Part shown: positions 11,038-20,235 of the stretch, one piece after another | How the letters are laid out: each line of letters starts with the position of its first letter | Numbering within the stretch: position 1 is the first letter of the stretch | NCBI RefSeq assembly: GCF_029227915.1 | Contig: NC_079877.1 | Span: forward strand, 18,774,851-18,804,850 | Direction: 5' to 3' | DNA length: 30,000 bases | Source of the DNA: Hydractinia symbiolongicarpus | Lineage: Eukaryota > Cnidaria > Hydrozoa > Anthoathecata > Hydractiniidae | Made by a program: the position numbers and the translations under genes | The notes under the pieces: generated by a model | What the model was told of the DNA's origin: nothing | Database searches by the model: none | Seen by the model: only the letters and a program-made list of their open reading frames with translations

Positions 11038-11277
11038 ATGACTACAAGCAAGGCTCACATGGATAGCAACGTAACCCCAAAAGAGAAGGAGATGATAGAC
11101 ATGTTGTACGAAACAGTGGTGGACCTAAGTTTCACCTTTGCCTATGCCATGGTAGGTAAAAAGTTCCTGGGCATAACAAGACTATCTACAAAGATGGATA
11201 CCAACGATGTCCTTAAGATGGTTGCTTATTTTGCAGTAGGTAGGGCAAGTCGCGAAATGACCGTGAAGAAAAAATAG
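11038..11277 (+). CDS. Small conserved-position Polinton protein, 79 aa
   Basis: An uninterrupted frame starts MTTSKAHMDSNVTPKEKEMI at a TATAATAAATG start motif and ends TVKKK. Amphipathic helices are likely in the middle (LYETVVDLSFTFAYAMVGKK, then LKMVAYFAVGRASRE). No cysteine motifs or signal peptide are seen. The function is unknown. Good reading frame, start motif and codon use consistent with neighbours support it as a real gene. Confidence 0.65.
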   Translation: MTTSKAHMDSNVTPKEKEMIDMLYETVVDLSFTFAYAMVGKKFLGITRLSTKMDTNDVLKMVAYFAVGRASREMTVKKK

Positions 11278-11352
11278 ATTCTTAAATCCCTAATACGAAA
11301 GCCTAAATACACCGTTTAGTTTTCTATTTTGCCTCAAAAACGCAAAATAGAA

Positions 11353-11704
11353 ATGGAGGAGGGTAAAAAGTGTTCGAAATCCAGACAGTTTTTATCTATG
11401 GACCATTTTAGGATCAAGCGTAATGGTCAACTAAATCAACAGTGCATCAAATGCCTTGGTGACAACAAAGTGTCAAAGGAGCGCACAAGCAGACGATCCC
11501 TCAAGCCTCTACATGAAAACAAGGAAGTCATAGCTATCTGTAGGGCCCATATTGAGGCCCAGTTTTCCGAGGATATGACCTGGGAACTCTATGACTTCTT
11601 ACATATTTATCACAAGGTACCCTATAAATATGTTGAAACCGGCAGGTATCCAACGCTTGTCGAGGTTGCTAGGGCATTACACAAGGCGAATCTCGGAATA
11701 GTAA
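11353..11704 (+). pseudogene. Zinc-finger protein 1 of a tandem pair
   Basis: Starts MEEGKKCSKSRQFLSMDHFR (ATG 11353), with CIKCL following. It has the layout of a Cys4 knuckle: KCSKx then LSMDxFRI then CxxCL. The second ligand of the first pair is Ser here (CSKS) where the neighbour has Cys (CSKC). A helical region WELYDFLHIYHKVPYKYVET follows. The frame ends around the TAGTAAATG junction, where a one-base shift is needed to meet the stop, so the gene is slightly damaged. It is a paralogue of the next gene. The role is unknown: a DNA- or RNA-binding regulator is plausible. The missing ligand and junction shift suggest decay. Confidence 0.65.
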
Positions 11705-12219
11705 ATGGAGGCCAAATGTTCAAAATGCGAACACCATCTTTCCATGGACAAGTTCAGGATTAGGGAAATAGTCGAACGAAAAGTTGCATATGCTGCCTGG
11801 ATAAAGCGAAGCAGCGGCGTACCAAAAACAAAGACCGTGATATTGACCACGAGGTAGACCCTGTTAATACTGACAGGGAAATTAGAGGGCTTAGACAGGA
11901 TGAAGATTACCTACTTCTTTACACCCTGTTCACATATGATATTATAGCACGGTACATTGAGCTGTTACCCATCGGAGCACCCTCTGAGCATGTCAGCCCA
12001 GAGAAGGCACGGCTCGTCAAGAGGTATCGCAAAGTATTACGTTTCCTGGAGGGTAAGCTATCGTTTGATTCCCAACCTCTCGAATACCATACACAAAATA
12101 CCAAGTTTTGCAATGCCTGCCGGGGGTCTTTGGTGAACAATCACGGAGGTGTGTTGATCTGTTCTACATGCACCGCGATGTACCCAAAAATTGATAACAG
12201 GAAATGGTCGTATCAATAA
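11705..12219 (+). pseudogene. Zinc-finger protein 2 with C-terminal zinc ribbon
   Basis: ATG at 11705 sits inside AGTAAATGG. It starts MEAKCSKCEHHLSMDKFRI, closely matching its upstream neighbour, followed by CICCL after a one-base frameshift near 11765. A helical segment leads to a C-terminal ribbon FCNACRGS...GGVLICSTC (CxxC-x14-CxxC, about 12110-12175), ending KWSYQ. Such C-terminal ribbons occur in transcription factors, including the VLTF3-like late factors of large DNA viruses. The resemblance is topological only. Stop TAA 12217-12219 abuts the ATPase ATG, so this gene sits in the same rightward cluster. Confidence 0.65.
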
Positions 12220-12864
12220 ATGTTAGATATGGTAAAAGACTCCTATACGGCAATCTTTACCGGCCCGACAAGTTGTGGCAAGACGCAACGTTTTTTGGAT
12301 CTGTTCGAGCAGGAGTATAGGGGACACTATTACAGTATCATTATCCTGCGCCCTACCCTGAAATGAAATAAGACATACCTAGATAGGGCCTCGCTCTGGC
12401 GCGACAAATATGTGTTCCTGATAGAGCCCAAGAACCAGCTGTTTGAATGGATAGCGAAAATTGTCGTCGCTGTTGGCGAGTGAGGAGAGTCTCCTCATAG
12501 TCGACGATATGATAGCCGACGAGAACCTCGACAAGCGGAGACAATCCCTACTTGAATTATCTATTTCAGGTAGACATAGGAAGCACAGCTTGTGGCTCTT
12601 AACACAGTCTTATACAGCTCTCCCAATGTCTTTGAGGAGGCAGAAAAAACAACTCTTTCTCTGGTACCCCCACGAACGTTAGATATGAAAATGGTAGACG
12701 AGGAAACCAACATGATACCAGATTGGGATGATATCAAGGCTGAATTGAAAAAATCCAAGCATGCGTGCCTGTACGTGAGGTTGGAACATCCTAGTAGGGT
12801 CCAAGGGGGACCATCCCGTGGGCCCCCGATCAGGTATGCGAGGAGGAGGGAAAAATCGGCATGA
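12220..12864 (+). pseudogene. A32/FtsK-HerA-like genome-packaging ATPase
   Basis: Starts MLDMVKDSYTAIFTGPTSCG. The P-loop GPTSCGKT is at 12262-12285 and Walker B LLIVDD at 12491-12508. Downstream is LWLLTQSYTALP, a strand with the polar sensor Gln typical of packaging ATPases. The family pumps genomes into capsids in Polintons, adintoviruses and nucleocytoplasmic large DNA viruses. Lesions are TGA at 12364-12366, a frameshift near 12460 and another near 12675. The tail (LDMKMVDEETNMIPDWDDI) runs to TGA 12862-12864. It overlaps the start of the next gene, where a deletion may have joined the two. Confidence 0.92.
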
Positions 12865-13453
12865 TGTATTCGTTACACTTGAAGGTGCCCTAGAGCTGGT
12901 GCGTCGTTCCAGGAAACCAATGGCTGTAGGGGTCATCAAATGGCTGGCCAGGACAGGTGTGAAAAAATTACAAGATGAACTCAAGGAGCAGCGTCAGGCC
13001 CTAGAGGACAGGAATATAGACATCGCCATTCTCGAGAATGATCTATACGACTGAGATAGTCAGCTCATGGCACTCGGGGACAAGATTGATGGGCTGCATC
13101 AACAAGTAGAAACACTTCAGCAACGGTATTTACCACGTGCTCAAGATCCTGGAAAGAACAACATGATTATGATATACAGAAAACATACCTCATAGGACGA
13201 TGACGAGTATTATCATCTTCCATACTACTGTGCGCGTGTTCAAAGACGTATTCTTCCTACCAAAATGAGATGGTTTAAAGACAACTATCCAAAATCTGAA
13301 GAGATTGTCGTTATTGAGAACCCCAACAGCATGCATGCCTTTAATAGCTTTGAGGAGGATGGACATGTTGAGCGCTGCGGGTGTCATTTCGGACTTATCG
13401 ACCTTACCCGAGACGACTTGTATGACTTGGGTGTTCCGGCACTTGAGGACTAG
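12836..13453 (+). pseudogene. Bro-N/MSV199-like gene with coiled coil and DUF3627-like tail
   Basis: The first recognisable part, KNRHDVFVTLEGALELVRRS followed by KPMAVGVIKWL, is the second half of a Bro-N/MSV199-type DNA-binding domain. Then comes a heptad-rich coiled coil (about 12960-13120). The C-terminal region YLPRAQDPGKNNMIMIYRKH with YYCARVQRR fits the DUF3627-like tail found in similar viral and cnidarian proteins. In-frame stops are TGA 13052-13054 and TAG 13193-13195; the frame otherwise holds to 13453. The N-terminal half of the Bro-N domain is missing and the start overlaps the ATPase, so a deletion is likely. Such genes are common accessory regulators in large DNA viruses. Confidence 0.7.
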
Positions 13454-13461
13454 GCAGACAC

Positions 13462-13495
13462 TAATTTTTACTACTCTTGTAAGTAGTGAAAATTA
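13462..13495. terminator. AT-rich hairpin between convergent genes
   Basis: TAATTTTTACTACT (13462-13475), loop CTTGTA, AGTAGTGAAAATTA (13482-13495): a 14-bp stem with one G-U wobble. It sits in the 63-bp gap between the Bro-N gene (+) and the integrase (-). A second hairpin of this type lies at 20890-20924, also beside a convergent pair. Confidence 0.55.
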
Positions 13496-13516
13496 TAGGA
13501 CCATACCCTATCCAAT

Positions 13517-15493
13517 CTACCACTCTTTAACACCCTCTGGAGGCACTTCGCAATCCTTCGGTACCTGCATGAGTTCCTCTGACACGAAGCTTCTTTCAGT
13601 ACCGCCTTTTAAATAGTACAGCACGCGACTACCCGCTACCACCCTATCCAACATTTTCCTGCTCCAAAAGGCATTGCGCGTCTCTTTTGATCACCATGCT
13701 CCTCTCCTGGTTGTAGTAGATAGAGATACAAACCATCGTCAGGTAAGGGTTTTTCCTCTGGGTATTTTTCGCTCTTCGCGAGCGGTACCTCATCGAGTTT
13801 GATCGCTTTGTTAGGTTTCATGCTAATCATAGCAGTCTTGGTATTATTTAGACTTTTCACAATGGTATACAGGTTTTTCACCCAAATACTGCTAGCCTCA
13901 TCGGAGACTAGCTCTTGCGCATCTTGCGGTTTAAAGAGTCTTTGCGCGAGTATCTTGTTGTAGGACTCTACAAATGCCGTAAAAATATGATGATATTTGG
14001 TGGTAGCCCGCTTGATCTCCACCCCGTTGTCCTCCAGCAATTTTGTTACATTTGACTTGAATTCGGAGCCATTGTCACACTGAAACATCTTGGGGTATCG
14101 AAAAGGTCCTGCCTTGTAAATGTCTTTGATCATGTCAGCGACCTCGCTAGCTTTTTTGTTACGCAGGGGTCTTGCTACCTTATATCTCGAAGCCACGTCA
14201 ATTCCTGTCACGATATATTTATATACATTTCCATAAACTTTGTCATGCGGCATGTAGACTAGATCAAACTGATGCATTTCGTTGGGTGTTGTAATGGTGA
14301 AATTAGGGTAGTCGATTTTTTTCGGACCCTTGATGTGTCTCAGCCACAACAGTTGACGAGACAACCAGTGGGTGATTATTCTTTTTTTCTTTCTTTTCAA
14401 TTTATTTAAAGTCGATTATTCACATATTTACAATAGTTTCCAAAAAAAAAAAAGTAATTAAGAAAACTAATCTAAATCGACTAAATTTTTTATGTTTGCA
14501 ATTAAATAAAATAATTTTTATATATATAAACAATAATAACAACAAAGTTCTATAAAGGGACCTTACATTCATCACAGTTACATTTAGATCCGTCCCACAT
14601 TTTAATCATGCTTTTAAAAACTTTAAGGTTGTCACATCGTTTCAAATGTGATGGTAGGTTATTCCAAATCTTTGGTCCCAGGGCTGATAAGCTATTAGTT
14701 CCAAAAGTCGCGGTCCTTTTCCTTGAGACTACCAAATTATTTGTATTTTGTTCTCTGACTGTCCTACCGTTATCATTTAAACAAAATATATCTTTCATAA
14801 AAAGAGGGCTGCTGTTATTTATAGTTTTAGAGATTTCTATACACAATGACCGTAAGCGATTTACATTCATGTGACTCTTGCTGGAATTTTTAAGTAAATT
14901 TTCGTATGTACTTACCGTATCATTATACAGAAATCTTAATGCTCGTTTTTGTATCATTTCGACTTTAGATAAAGATTTAGAAGAAGAAAAATGCCATATA
15001 AGGGAACAATAATTGAAATTTGCGTAGATAAAACTTTGAACTAAAATATATTTTGCTTGAAAGGATAAGAAACTTCTAAATCGAAATAAGGCATTTAGTT
15101 GGGCTGATGCTTTGCGACACAAATCACTAACGTGTCTGTCAAAATTTAATTTATTGTCTATAGTCACACCTAGTAATTTCACGTTATTTTCACTTTCAAT
15201 AGTTTTATTTCCTATGTTAAATTTTAGACCTAAATTATCTGCCTTATTCTTTGTCAGAATTATCGAGTGAAACTTTTCAGGGTTTGCAATCATTTTATTC
15301 TCTTTTAACCAGGAGAGGGCAGTTTTAGCTTCGTTTTCTAAAGTATTTATCAAATTAGCTTTTTTGAGAGACCGCTCTCCTTCGCGAGTAATTTGACGGC
15401 TTTCCGTCCAGTCCAGAGATGTTCTGGCATGTAGTAGATATTGCTTAATTTTTCCGCCTCTTCTTCCGTAACGATATGTGATGTTTCTGACAT
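13517..15493 (-). pseudogene. Retrovirus-like (DDE) integrase, split by a LINE insertion
   Basis: The N-terminus starts MSETSHIVTEEEAEKLSNIY at 15493 and runs to about 15371, where the LINE sequence begins. The rest resumes near 14400 with HWLSRQLLWLRHIKGPKK. Catalytic residues are D in MHQFDLVYMP (about 14265), D in QCDNGSEF (about 14076) and E in FVESYNK (about 13968), a D,D-35-E spacing typical of retroviral and Polinton integrases. After a frameshift near 13650, a chromodomain-like tail (VVAGSRVLYYLKGG) runs to TAG 13517-13519. The enzyme inserts the element into host DNA. A TATAATAAAC motif precedes the ATG. The insertion and frameshift make it non-functional. Confidence 0.94.
14402..15370 (-). 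mobile_element. 5'-truncated non-LTR retrotransposon (LINE) fragment
   Basis: The coding part carries the C-terminal reverse-transcriptase region: LSWLKENKMIANPEKFHSII, KLLGVTIDNKLNFDRHV, then FNYCSLIWHF and MIQKRALRFLYND, to a stop at 14550. This is typical of jockey/CR1-group LINE proteins. The catalytic FADD block and everything upstream are absent, the usual 5' truncation. About 150 bp of AT-rich 3' UTR follows. Both junctions contain AAAAAAG, a probable short target duplication. The first 46 or so codons of the open frame covering the LINE come from integrase DNA read in the wrong frame, so that fused frame is not a protein. Confidence 0.9.
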
Positions 15494-15506
15494 GTTTATT
15501 ATATGT
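15494..15506 (-). promoter_or_regulatory. TATAATAAAC start motif before integrase
   Basis: Minus strand reads ACATATAATAAAC directly before the integrase ATG. The capsid gene at 17003 has the near-identical TATATAATAAAC before its ATG. Confidence 0.5.
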
Positions 15507-15523
15507 CAAAAACGTTCTTAGAG

Positions 15524-15823
15524 CTACTTGTACGCTACGAACCCCAGAAGAGACAAGGAGCCAACAATGAAAGTGAGTTCTCCATCCTGTTGTCGTTTTG
15601 AGGGTGTATAGTAATCAGACAATTTCGGGACCTTCTCGTTCGATGCTATATAATACTTGTACATATCGTCGTCCAACTCCTGAAGGCTCTTCCCTGCCTT
15701 TATTTGCAGTTCCCTTTGCTCACCGAACCAATCCAATTTGGCCTGTCTTTTCCTCACCCACTGTGCTTGAGCGTCCTGCAATTTTTCCATGGCCTCATCG
15801 TGCCTCTTCCGTTCCGCCTTTAT
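15524..15823 (-). pseudogene. Small coiled-coil protein with C-terminal membrane segment
   Basis: From ATG 15790 the frame reads MEKLQDAQAQWVRKRQAKLD and ends with a hydrophobic SLSLLGFVAY segment before a basic residue and TAG at 15524. Sequence in the same frame continues upstream (KAERKRHDEA) to an ATA codon at 15821-15823 placed directly after the capsid gene's TAA. In other junctions of this element that position is ATG, so the true start was probably lost by one substitution (inference). It is Arg/Lys/Glu-rich and probably helical. It lies between capsid and integrase in the same leftward cluster; no family is recognised. Confidence 0.6.
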
Positions 15824-17003
15824 TTAGTACTCCACGGAGTGGAAGCGCCCGTCGAGTATGTTCAGTTGCGCATATTGAAGAAGGTACATGTAACATCTAA
15901 AATCCCAGTGCCGTCAGCCTTCTTTGTCATGTGCAACGTGATGCCGTCACTCAGGCGTTGTAGAGGTCTTCCACTACCATGTAGGGTATCATCGGGAGAG
16001 GCTCGGAAATCAATAAACAATGGATATCTTTCGTTGAAGAATTGGCCAATCGTGACGTTAGAGTCGTGACTACCGAAAATGTTGACGATCTGTTCCAAAT
16101 GGTCTTTGGGGAGCATGGCGTGGTTATACAATTCATTAGGCTCACCCTCCACCATAACACTAATCTTCTCAATCTTAGGGTTATAAAACACCTCGTTGAC
16201 GCCAGCATAGGCCTTAACTTTCCCTGGGTCTATAAAGAGTAGTAAGACACCTTTGAAACTTTTTGCAGGGGTGTCTATTTGAAGGTTGTAGCTGGTATCA
16301 GCCTTTTTCATTGTGACGACCTTGGAACGGAGGATTCTTTCATAGGGTAGCGCTAGCCTTGAATACCTTGACATCATGTATTTGCAAGACCTTCATGAGT
16401 GATCTTATAACACTCTAGCTTGATATTGCTGATCTTGTACGCAGCATCGGCTGCCGTGCTTCCTGAGGCTGCTGTACCTGCATCTTTGATAACGTCACTA
16501 TGCGGCGCGAAGTGGAGTATGAACTATGACCTGTCGTAGGGCCCTGCCTGGTAAAACGGCAAGTCCCTCGTCAGCTCAAAGAGGTTGCTCAATGGGATAC
16601 AGAAGGTGTTGCCATACGCTGCAGCTATCGCTTTTTCCTCTAGTATAAGCTTATTGTCTCTGGGTAGCCATTGGTCACGGTAGACTGCGAGTGTACTGAA
16701 ATCAGATATATTTTGAATTTCATTGCCGTTCAAAGTGATGCATAGATCTCTCACCAGGCTTTTGCCAACATTGCTGACGATGGTACGTTTCGTGTTGGTC
16801 CCCGTCAGCACCAGGTCAAATAAGAGCTTCCCTGGAAAAATGACATCATTCTGCCCCATGTTGTGAATATCCACATAGAGGTCCTCATTCTGGTTGATGG
16901 TTGATGGTATGTTAGATAATTTGAACACGTTGTTTTCGGCCTTTGATACCGAAGAGCTACTTTATCTCCGCGTAGGGTCTAAGGTAGTTCCGAGTACACT
17001 CAT
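15824..17003 (-). pseudogene. Probable Polinton major capsid protein (double jelly-roll type), broken
   Basis: Starts MSVLGTTLDPTRR at 17003. After a frameshift near 16960 it reads KLSNIPSTINQNEDLYVDIH, RDLCITLNGNEIQNISDFS and then YRDQWLPRDNKL. An in-frame TAG near 16524 interrupts it. After a shift near 16385 comes SRYSRLALPYERILRSKVVT, then PLFIDFRASPDDTLHGSGR, and a tail that reaches TAA 15824-15826 after a final shift near 15864. The length of about 390 residues, beta-rich segments and location beside integrase and ATPase fit the capsid gene of cnidarian Polintons. Fold assignment is by resemblance, without a structural check. Confidence 0.75.
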
Positions 17004-17034
17004 GTTTATTATATATAGGGAAATCTTCTAATAA
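17004..17034. promoter_or_regulatory. 31-bp divergent promoter
   Basis: The whole gap between the leftward capsid ATG (17003) and the rightward ATG (17035) is 31 bp. It contains TTATTATATATA, giving TATATAATAAAC before the capsid start, and TCTAATAA before the rightward start. Both directions carry the element's start motif. Confidence 0.55.
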
Positions 17035-18300
17035 ATGGCTGATAATCCATTATTCACGCATGAGGATGATCTTGGGGGGGGGGGGGGGGGAGATAAATAT
17101 GAAGATGGTGATGATCATCCATCAACGCAACAAATTCCTGGAACGCCGGGGACTTCAACGTCGTGATAACAGTCGGGTACACGTAGGCGACTGTGGTTGG
17201 GTACGGAGTCGGCCGAGACCGTACTTTTTAAATCGAAGGTTGATAGTCTCTACACGAATCTTAGGGATGGGCTGGGGCTGATGCCTAATGCGATACATTA
17301 CGACAGGTTTAGAATGGATAGAGAAAATCAACTTATTGTTAACAGAATTGTGACAGGGAAAAGAACTTTACCGAAAATAGTACTCACATTGCAAGATGGT
17401 AACTTTCCAACTATTGGAGAGCTCAAGAAGAGGTTAGATAGTACGCGTATGAAGGCCATTGGATTTGATGACTATCAAACACCCAACAAAGGTGGTAAAG
17501 CAACGGCCCAGAACCTCGTGAATAGGGTTGATGTCCTTTTGTTGAATGAGGTCGAAGGAAAGGAGGAGGGTGGAGAGAAGGCCTCGGGTGAGGAGAAGGC
17601 CTCGGGTCAGAAAAGCTTTGTAGATACTTCGTTTGTTGACACCGGCAACATTGATATAAGAGGAATCAACCTCGAAATTCAAACCTTACAGGATAATATT
17701 AAAAAATTGAGGGGTGATATGGTTTCGTACGATAGCGAGATCAGAACAAAAGAGCGTAAGTTGAAAGAACTCAAGAAGCAGAAAGCCGGGGACAAAGGGA
17801 TAGGGATATTGCAGATCTCGAGAAAAAAAATTGAAGGATTGAAGAAGGATAAAAAGGTTGTGATGAATAAACATGGCCTACTTTCCTCCGGAATTTTTAA
17901 GCATATGAAGAATATCAAGGAAATGTTGATGAAAATCGCCGCAGATGATATGCCTTTGCTTGAAAAGCTTAAGGTTTTGTTCGTCTCTGTTATTGGACTG
18001 CTGGTTTCCACCATTGTACTATCCGTTACAGGAGGTTCTGCCGCAGTAGGTGCTGCAGGAGGAAGTGCCGCAGGAGGTGGTGGAAAAGGGTTTGTAGAAA
18101 AGCAGCTTGAACGATTGGGGAAATTCCTGAAATACCTGGCAGGTAAGACAGGTGCTGCATTACCTGGCATCATCGGTACGGTTGTCTCGTTCTTTCTCAG
18201 AGTAGCGGCAACTATCGTCGAGTATGCAGCAAAACATCTGTATATGGCCATCGCGGCTGTCGCCGGATTTGTCATGCTATATGTTGGAAAGACGAAATAA
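17035..18300 (+). pseudogene. Coiled-coil and membrane protein, probably structural
   Basis: ATG 17035 reads MADNPLFTHEDDL, then a run of 17 G bases (17074-17090) encoding poly-Gly, then an acidic Pro/Thr linker. Two adjacent stops (TGA TAA, near 17163-17168) interrupt, and the same frame continues from about 17170 to TAA 18298-18300. The later part has a globular region (FRMDRENQLIVNRIVTGKR), a Gly/Glu/Lys linker and a long coiled coil (INLEIQTLQDNIKKLRGD). Hydrophobic Ala/Gly-rich helices follow (LKVLFVSVIGLLVSTIVLSV; LYMAIAAVAGFVMLYVG). Two or three membrane spans are likely. No named family. Neighbouring capsid genes suggest a virion component. Confidence 0.7.
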
Positions 18301-18384
18301 GTTACACTTACTTAAGCCATATTATGCAATGATGGCCCCTACCCCCGTCGTGATCAACGCTGTTTTTGTATCCTCGTGCTGGTT

Positions 18385-19552
18385 TTACGTTGGTTGTTCA
18401 GACAATGTAGTAGGCCTAGGAGGTATAGTATGATCAGGAGGCGTGGGTGGTATGGCATGCTTGGGGGATGTATTTGGTATAGCCTGTATAGTATGATCAG
18501 GAGGTGTAGGTGGTATGGTATGTTTTGTAGTATGCTTGGGAGGTGTGGTATGTATAAGTGTTTTGGTAATATGCTTGGGGGTGGTTTGATAGTCCTCTCC
18601 GTATGCTTCACACTATTCACATCAACTTGAACTCCAACGCTTACATTGGCAGGTGCAATTAAGATTTTTTTGTTATAACCTTGAATTTGGCCTATACGCA
18701 AGTTCATGTCTGAGGGCAGCATGTAAACGCTGGGCATGACGGCAAAATTCACCGGTGTTCTGGCATATTGTAACACCTTCTGAAATTCTGTAATGTCATG
18801 CCCTACATTCTTCTGACGTTGTACCATGGCCTCAAATTTTTGCAATAGGATCTGCCTTGCTGTGTAGTTATCCGCACTGGACCCGATTAAGGATGCCTTG
18901 GCACCCTCTTGAGATCCAAGCAACAAGAGCACGTAAACCCTAATACTCTCGCTTAGCTTGGTCAGACCTTCCGACGTCAGGCCCCGACTTGTGGGGATGA
19001 TGAACTTCGCCCAATCACCATCAACCTGAGGCCACCATCTGCCATTTGTCAATAAGGACATGACAGCCTTGAATTTGTACAGGATATTGGGATCTGCACC
19101 GTATTCGCGACACACTTGCGCATAACCGGATGTTGAGTGGGGATTTTTGTATTGGACAAACCCATCGTCATACGGCATAGGTACCTTCATTTTTGCCAGA
19201 ATACGACGCATGTGGTAATAGACGTGAAATTTAAAGATGGAGTTGATAAGGGGTACAGAACCCGTCATGTGCTTGACAGATATTCCCAAGGCCGTAGTTG
19301 CGAAATGGGTAGCGAAATTAACCTGGATATTCCAGTAGTCCAAGGCCTGTCCTGTCCAACTCACCCTAACAGGATCATTCAGCAGATTGGTGGGGATATT
19401 TTTGGCAAATTTTGTAAACTCGGGAATGCCACAGAAATGTGTGATTCTGTAGACACGTACAGATCCTGATGCTCAAGGTTTGCAATACCAAGGGCCCATT
19501 CTCCCCTGTTTGACCTGTACTTTGACTTGGGGTTGTATGAATACATTTTCAT
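18385..19552 (-). pseudogene. Polinton late protein with Pro-rich repeat tail
   Basis: Starts MKMYSYNPKSKYRSNRGEWA (19552). A frameshift near 19430 is needed to join EFTKFAKNIPTNLLNDPVRV to SWTGQALDYWNIQVNFATHF. The body continues YAQVCREYGADPNILYKF, TARQILLQKFEAMVQRQK and ILIAPANVSVGVQVDVNS. After another frameshift near 18590, the tail reads as imperfect repeats of IPPTPPDHTI and TSPKHA, stopping cleanly at TAA 18385-18387. The Pro/Thr/His-rich tail is coherent only in that frame, which supports the shift. No named family. Position among capsid genes suggests a structural or packaging-associated role. Confidence 0.65.
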
Positions 19553-19553
19553 T

Positions 19554-19569
19554 CTTTCTTAGAAGAAAG
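19554..19569. promoter_or_regulatory. Palindrome between divergent genes
   Basis: CTTTCTT-AG-AAGAAAG is a perfect 7-bp inverted repeat. It fills almost the entire 18-bp gap between the leftward start at 19552 and the rightward ATG at 19571. It could be a shared binding site. Confidence 0.4.
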
Positions 19570-19570
19570 G

Positions 19571-20235
19571 ATGAAGCAACTCTACATCACTGATATTGAA
19601 AAACCTACTATATTTGAAGATTACTTAGTACAAGATACGAGAATTGTCTTGAAATCGATAAGTATCAGGCCCGAATGGTTGAACCTTTACAGCGACAACG
19701 AGTTTACAATACCTAAAATAGGGCCTGATCAGAGGGTGACTCGAATTGAGATCATGAATGGTCTTTACAAGATCGAGGATTTGGCGGCTATCGTTAACAG
19801 TCAGGCAGGGGATGAAATCAAACTGTTTGTCCTGAAAAATGGACTCCGCAGGCTCCGCGTCAGTAACGGGTACTCGGTGGTGATTAACATACCCCTGCAA
19901 GAGCTCTTAGGTCTACTCTATAATCCTGCGAAAAAGTATTATATGAAGGGTGATTATGAAGCAGTCTACAGGACTGATGTTTACCAAAGATTGAGACTCG
20001 TTTGCCCTCAGTTGGATGAAGACGACTGCCTACTGGATGGTAAAAAGTCTAAAATTCTGCCTTTGCTTCCCACTAGGGAGCTTGGGGGGATATGCTGACC
20101 TGGAGTTTTGATACCCCGATTTACCTTCCTTTGAAGGACTCGACGGACCGTCTAGAGTTCATGTTAACGGACGTCTATCACCATGAGAAGAACGTTTCGT
20201 TCACCGGCCTCACGATGCATTTGCTGATAGAATAA
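19571..20235 (+). pseudogene. Probable minor capsid (penton-like) protein
   Basis: The frame begins MKQLYITDIEKPTIFEDYLV and is beta-rich throughout (RIVLKSISIRPEWLNLY, LRRLRVSNGYSVVINIPLQ). A one-base shift in a GGGGGG run near 20085 separates the last part, TPIYLPLKDSTDRLEFMLTD...LTMHLLIE, which ends at TAA 20233-20235. A C-terminal strand set with a RLEFxLTD-type segment resembles the minor capsid proteins of animal Polintons, and about 221 residues fits a single jelly-roll. The assignment is by resemblance and context. The stop abuts the next ATG. Confidence 0.6.

Noticed and set aside
14550-15509. A single 319-codon minus-strand protein
   Set aside because: Its first part is integrase DNA read in the wrong frame and the rest is LINE reverse transcriptase; not one gene.
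17679-18275. A 198-codon minus-strand gene
   Set aside because: It is the antisense shadow of the better supported coiled-coil/membrane gene.
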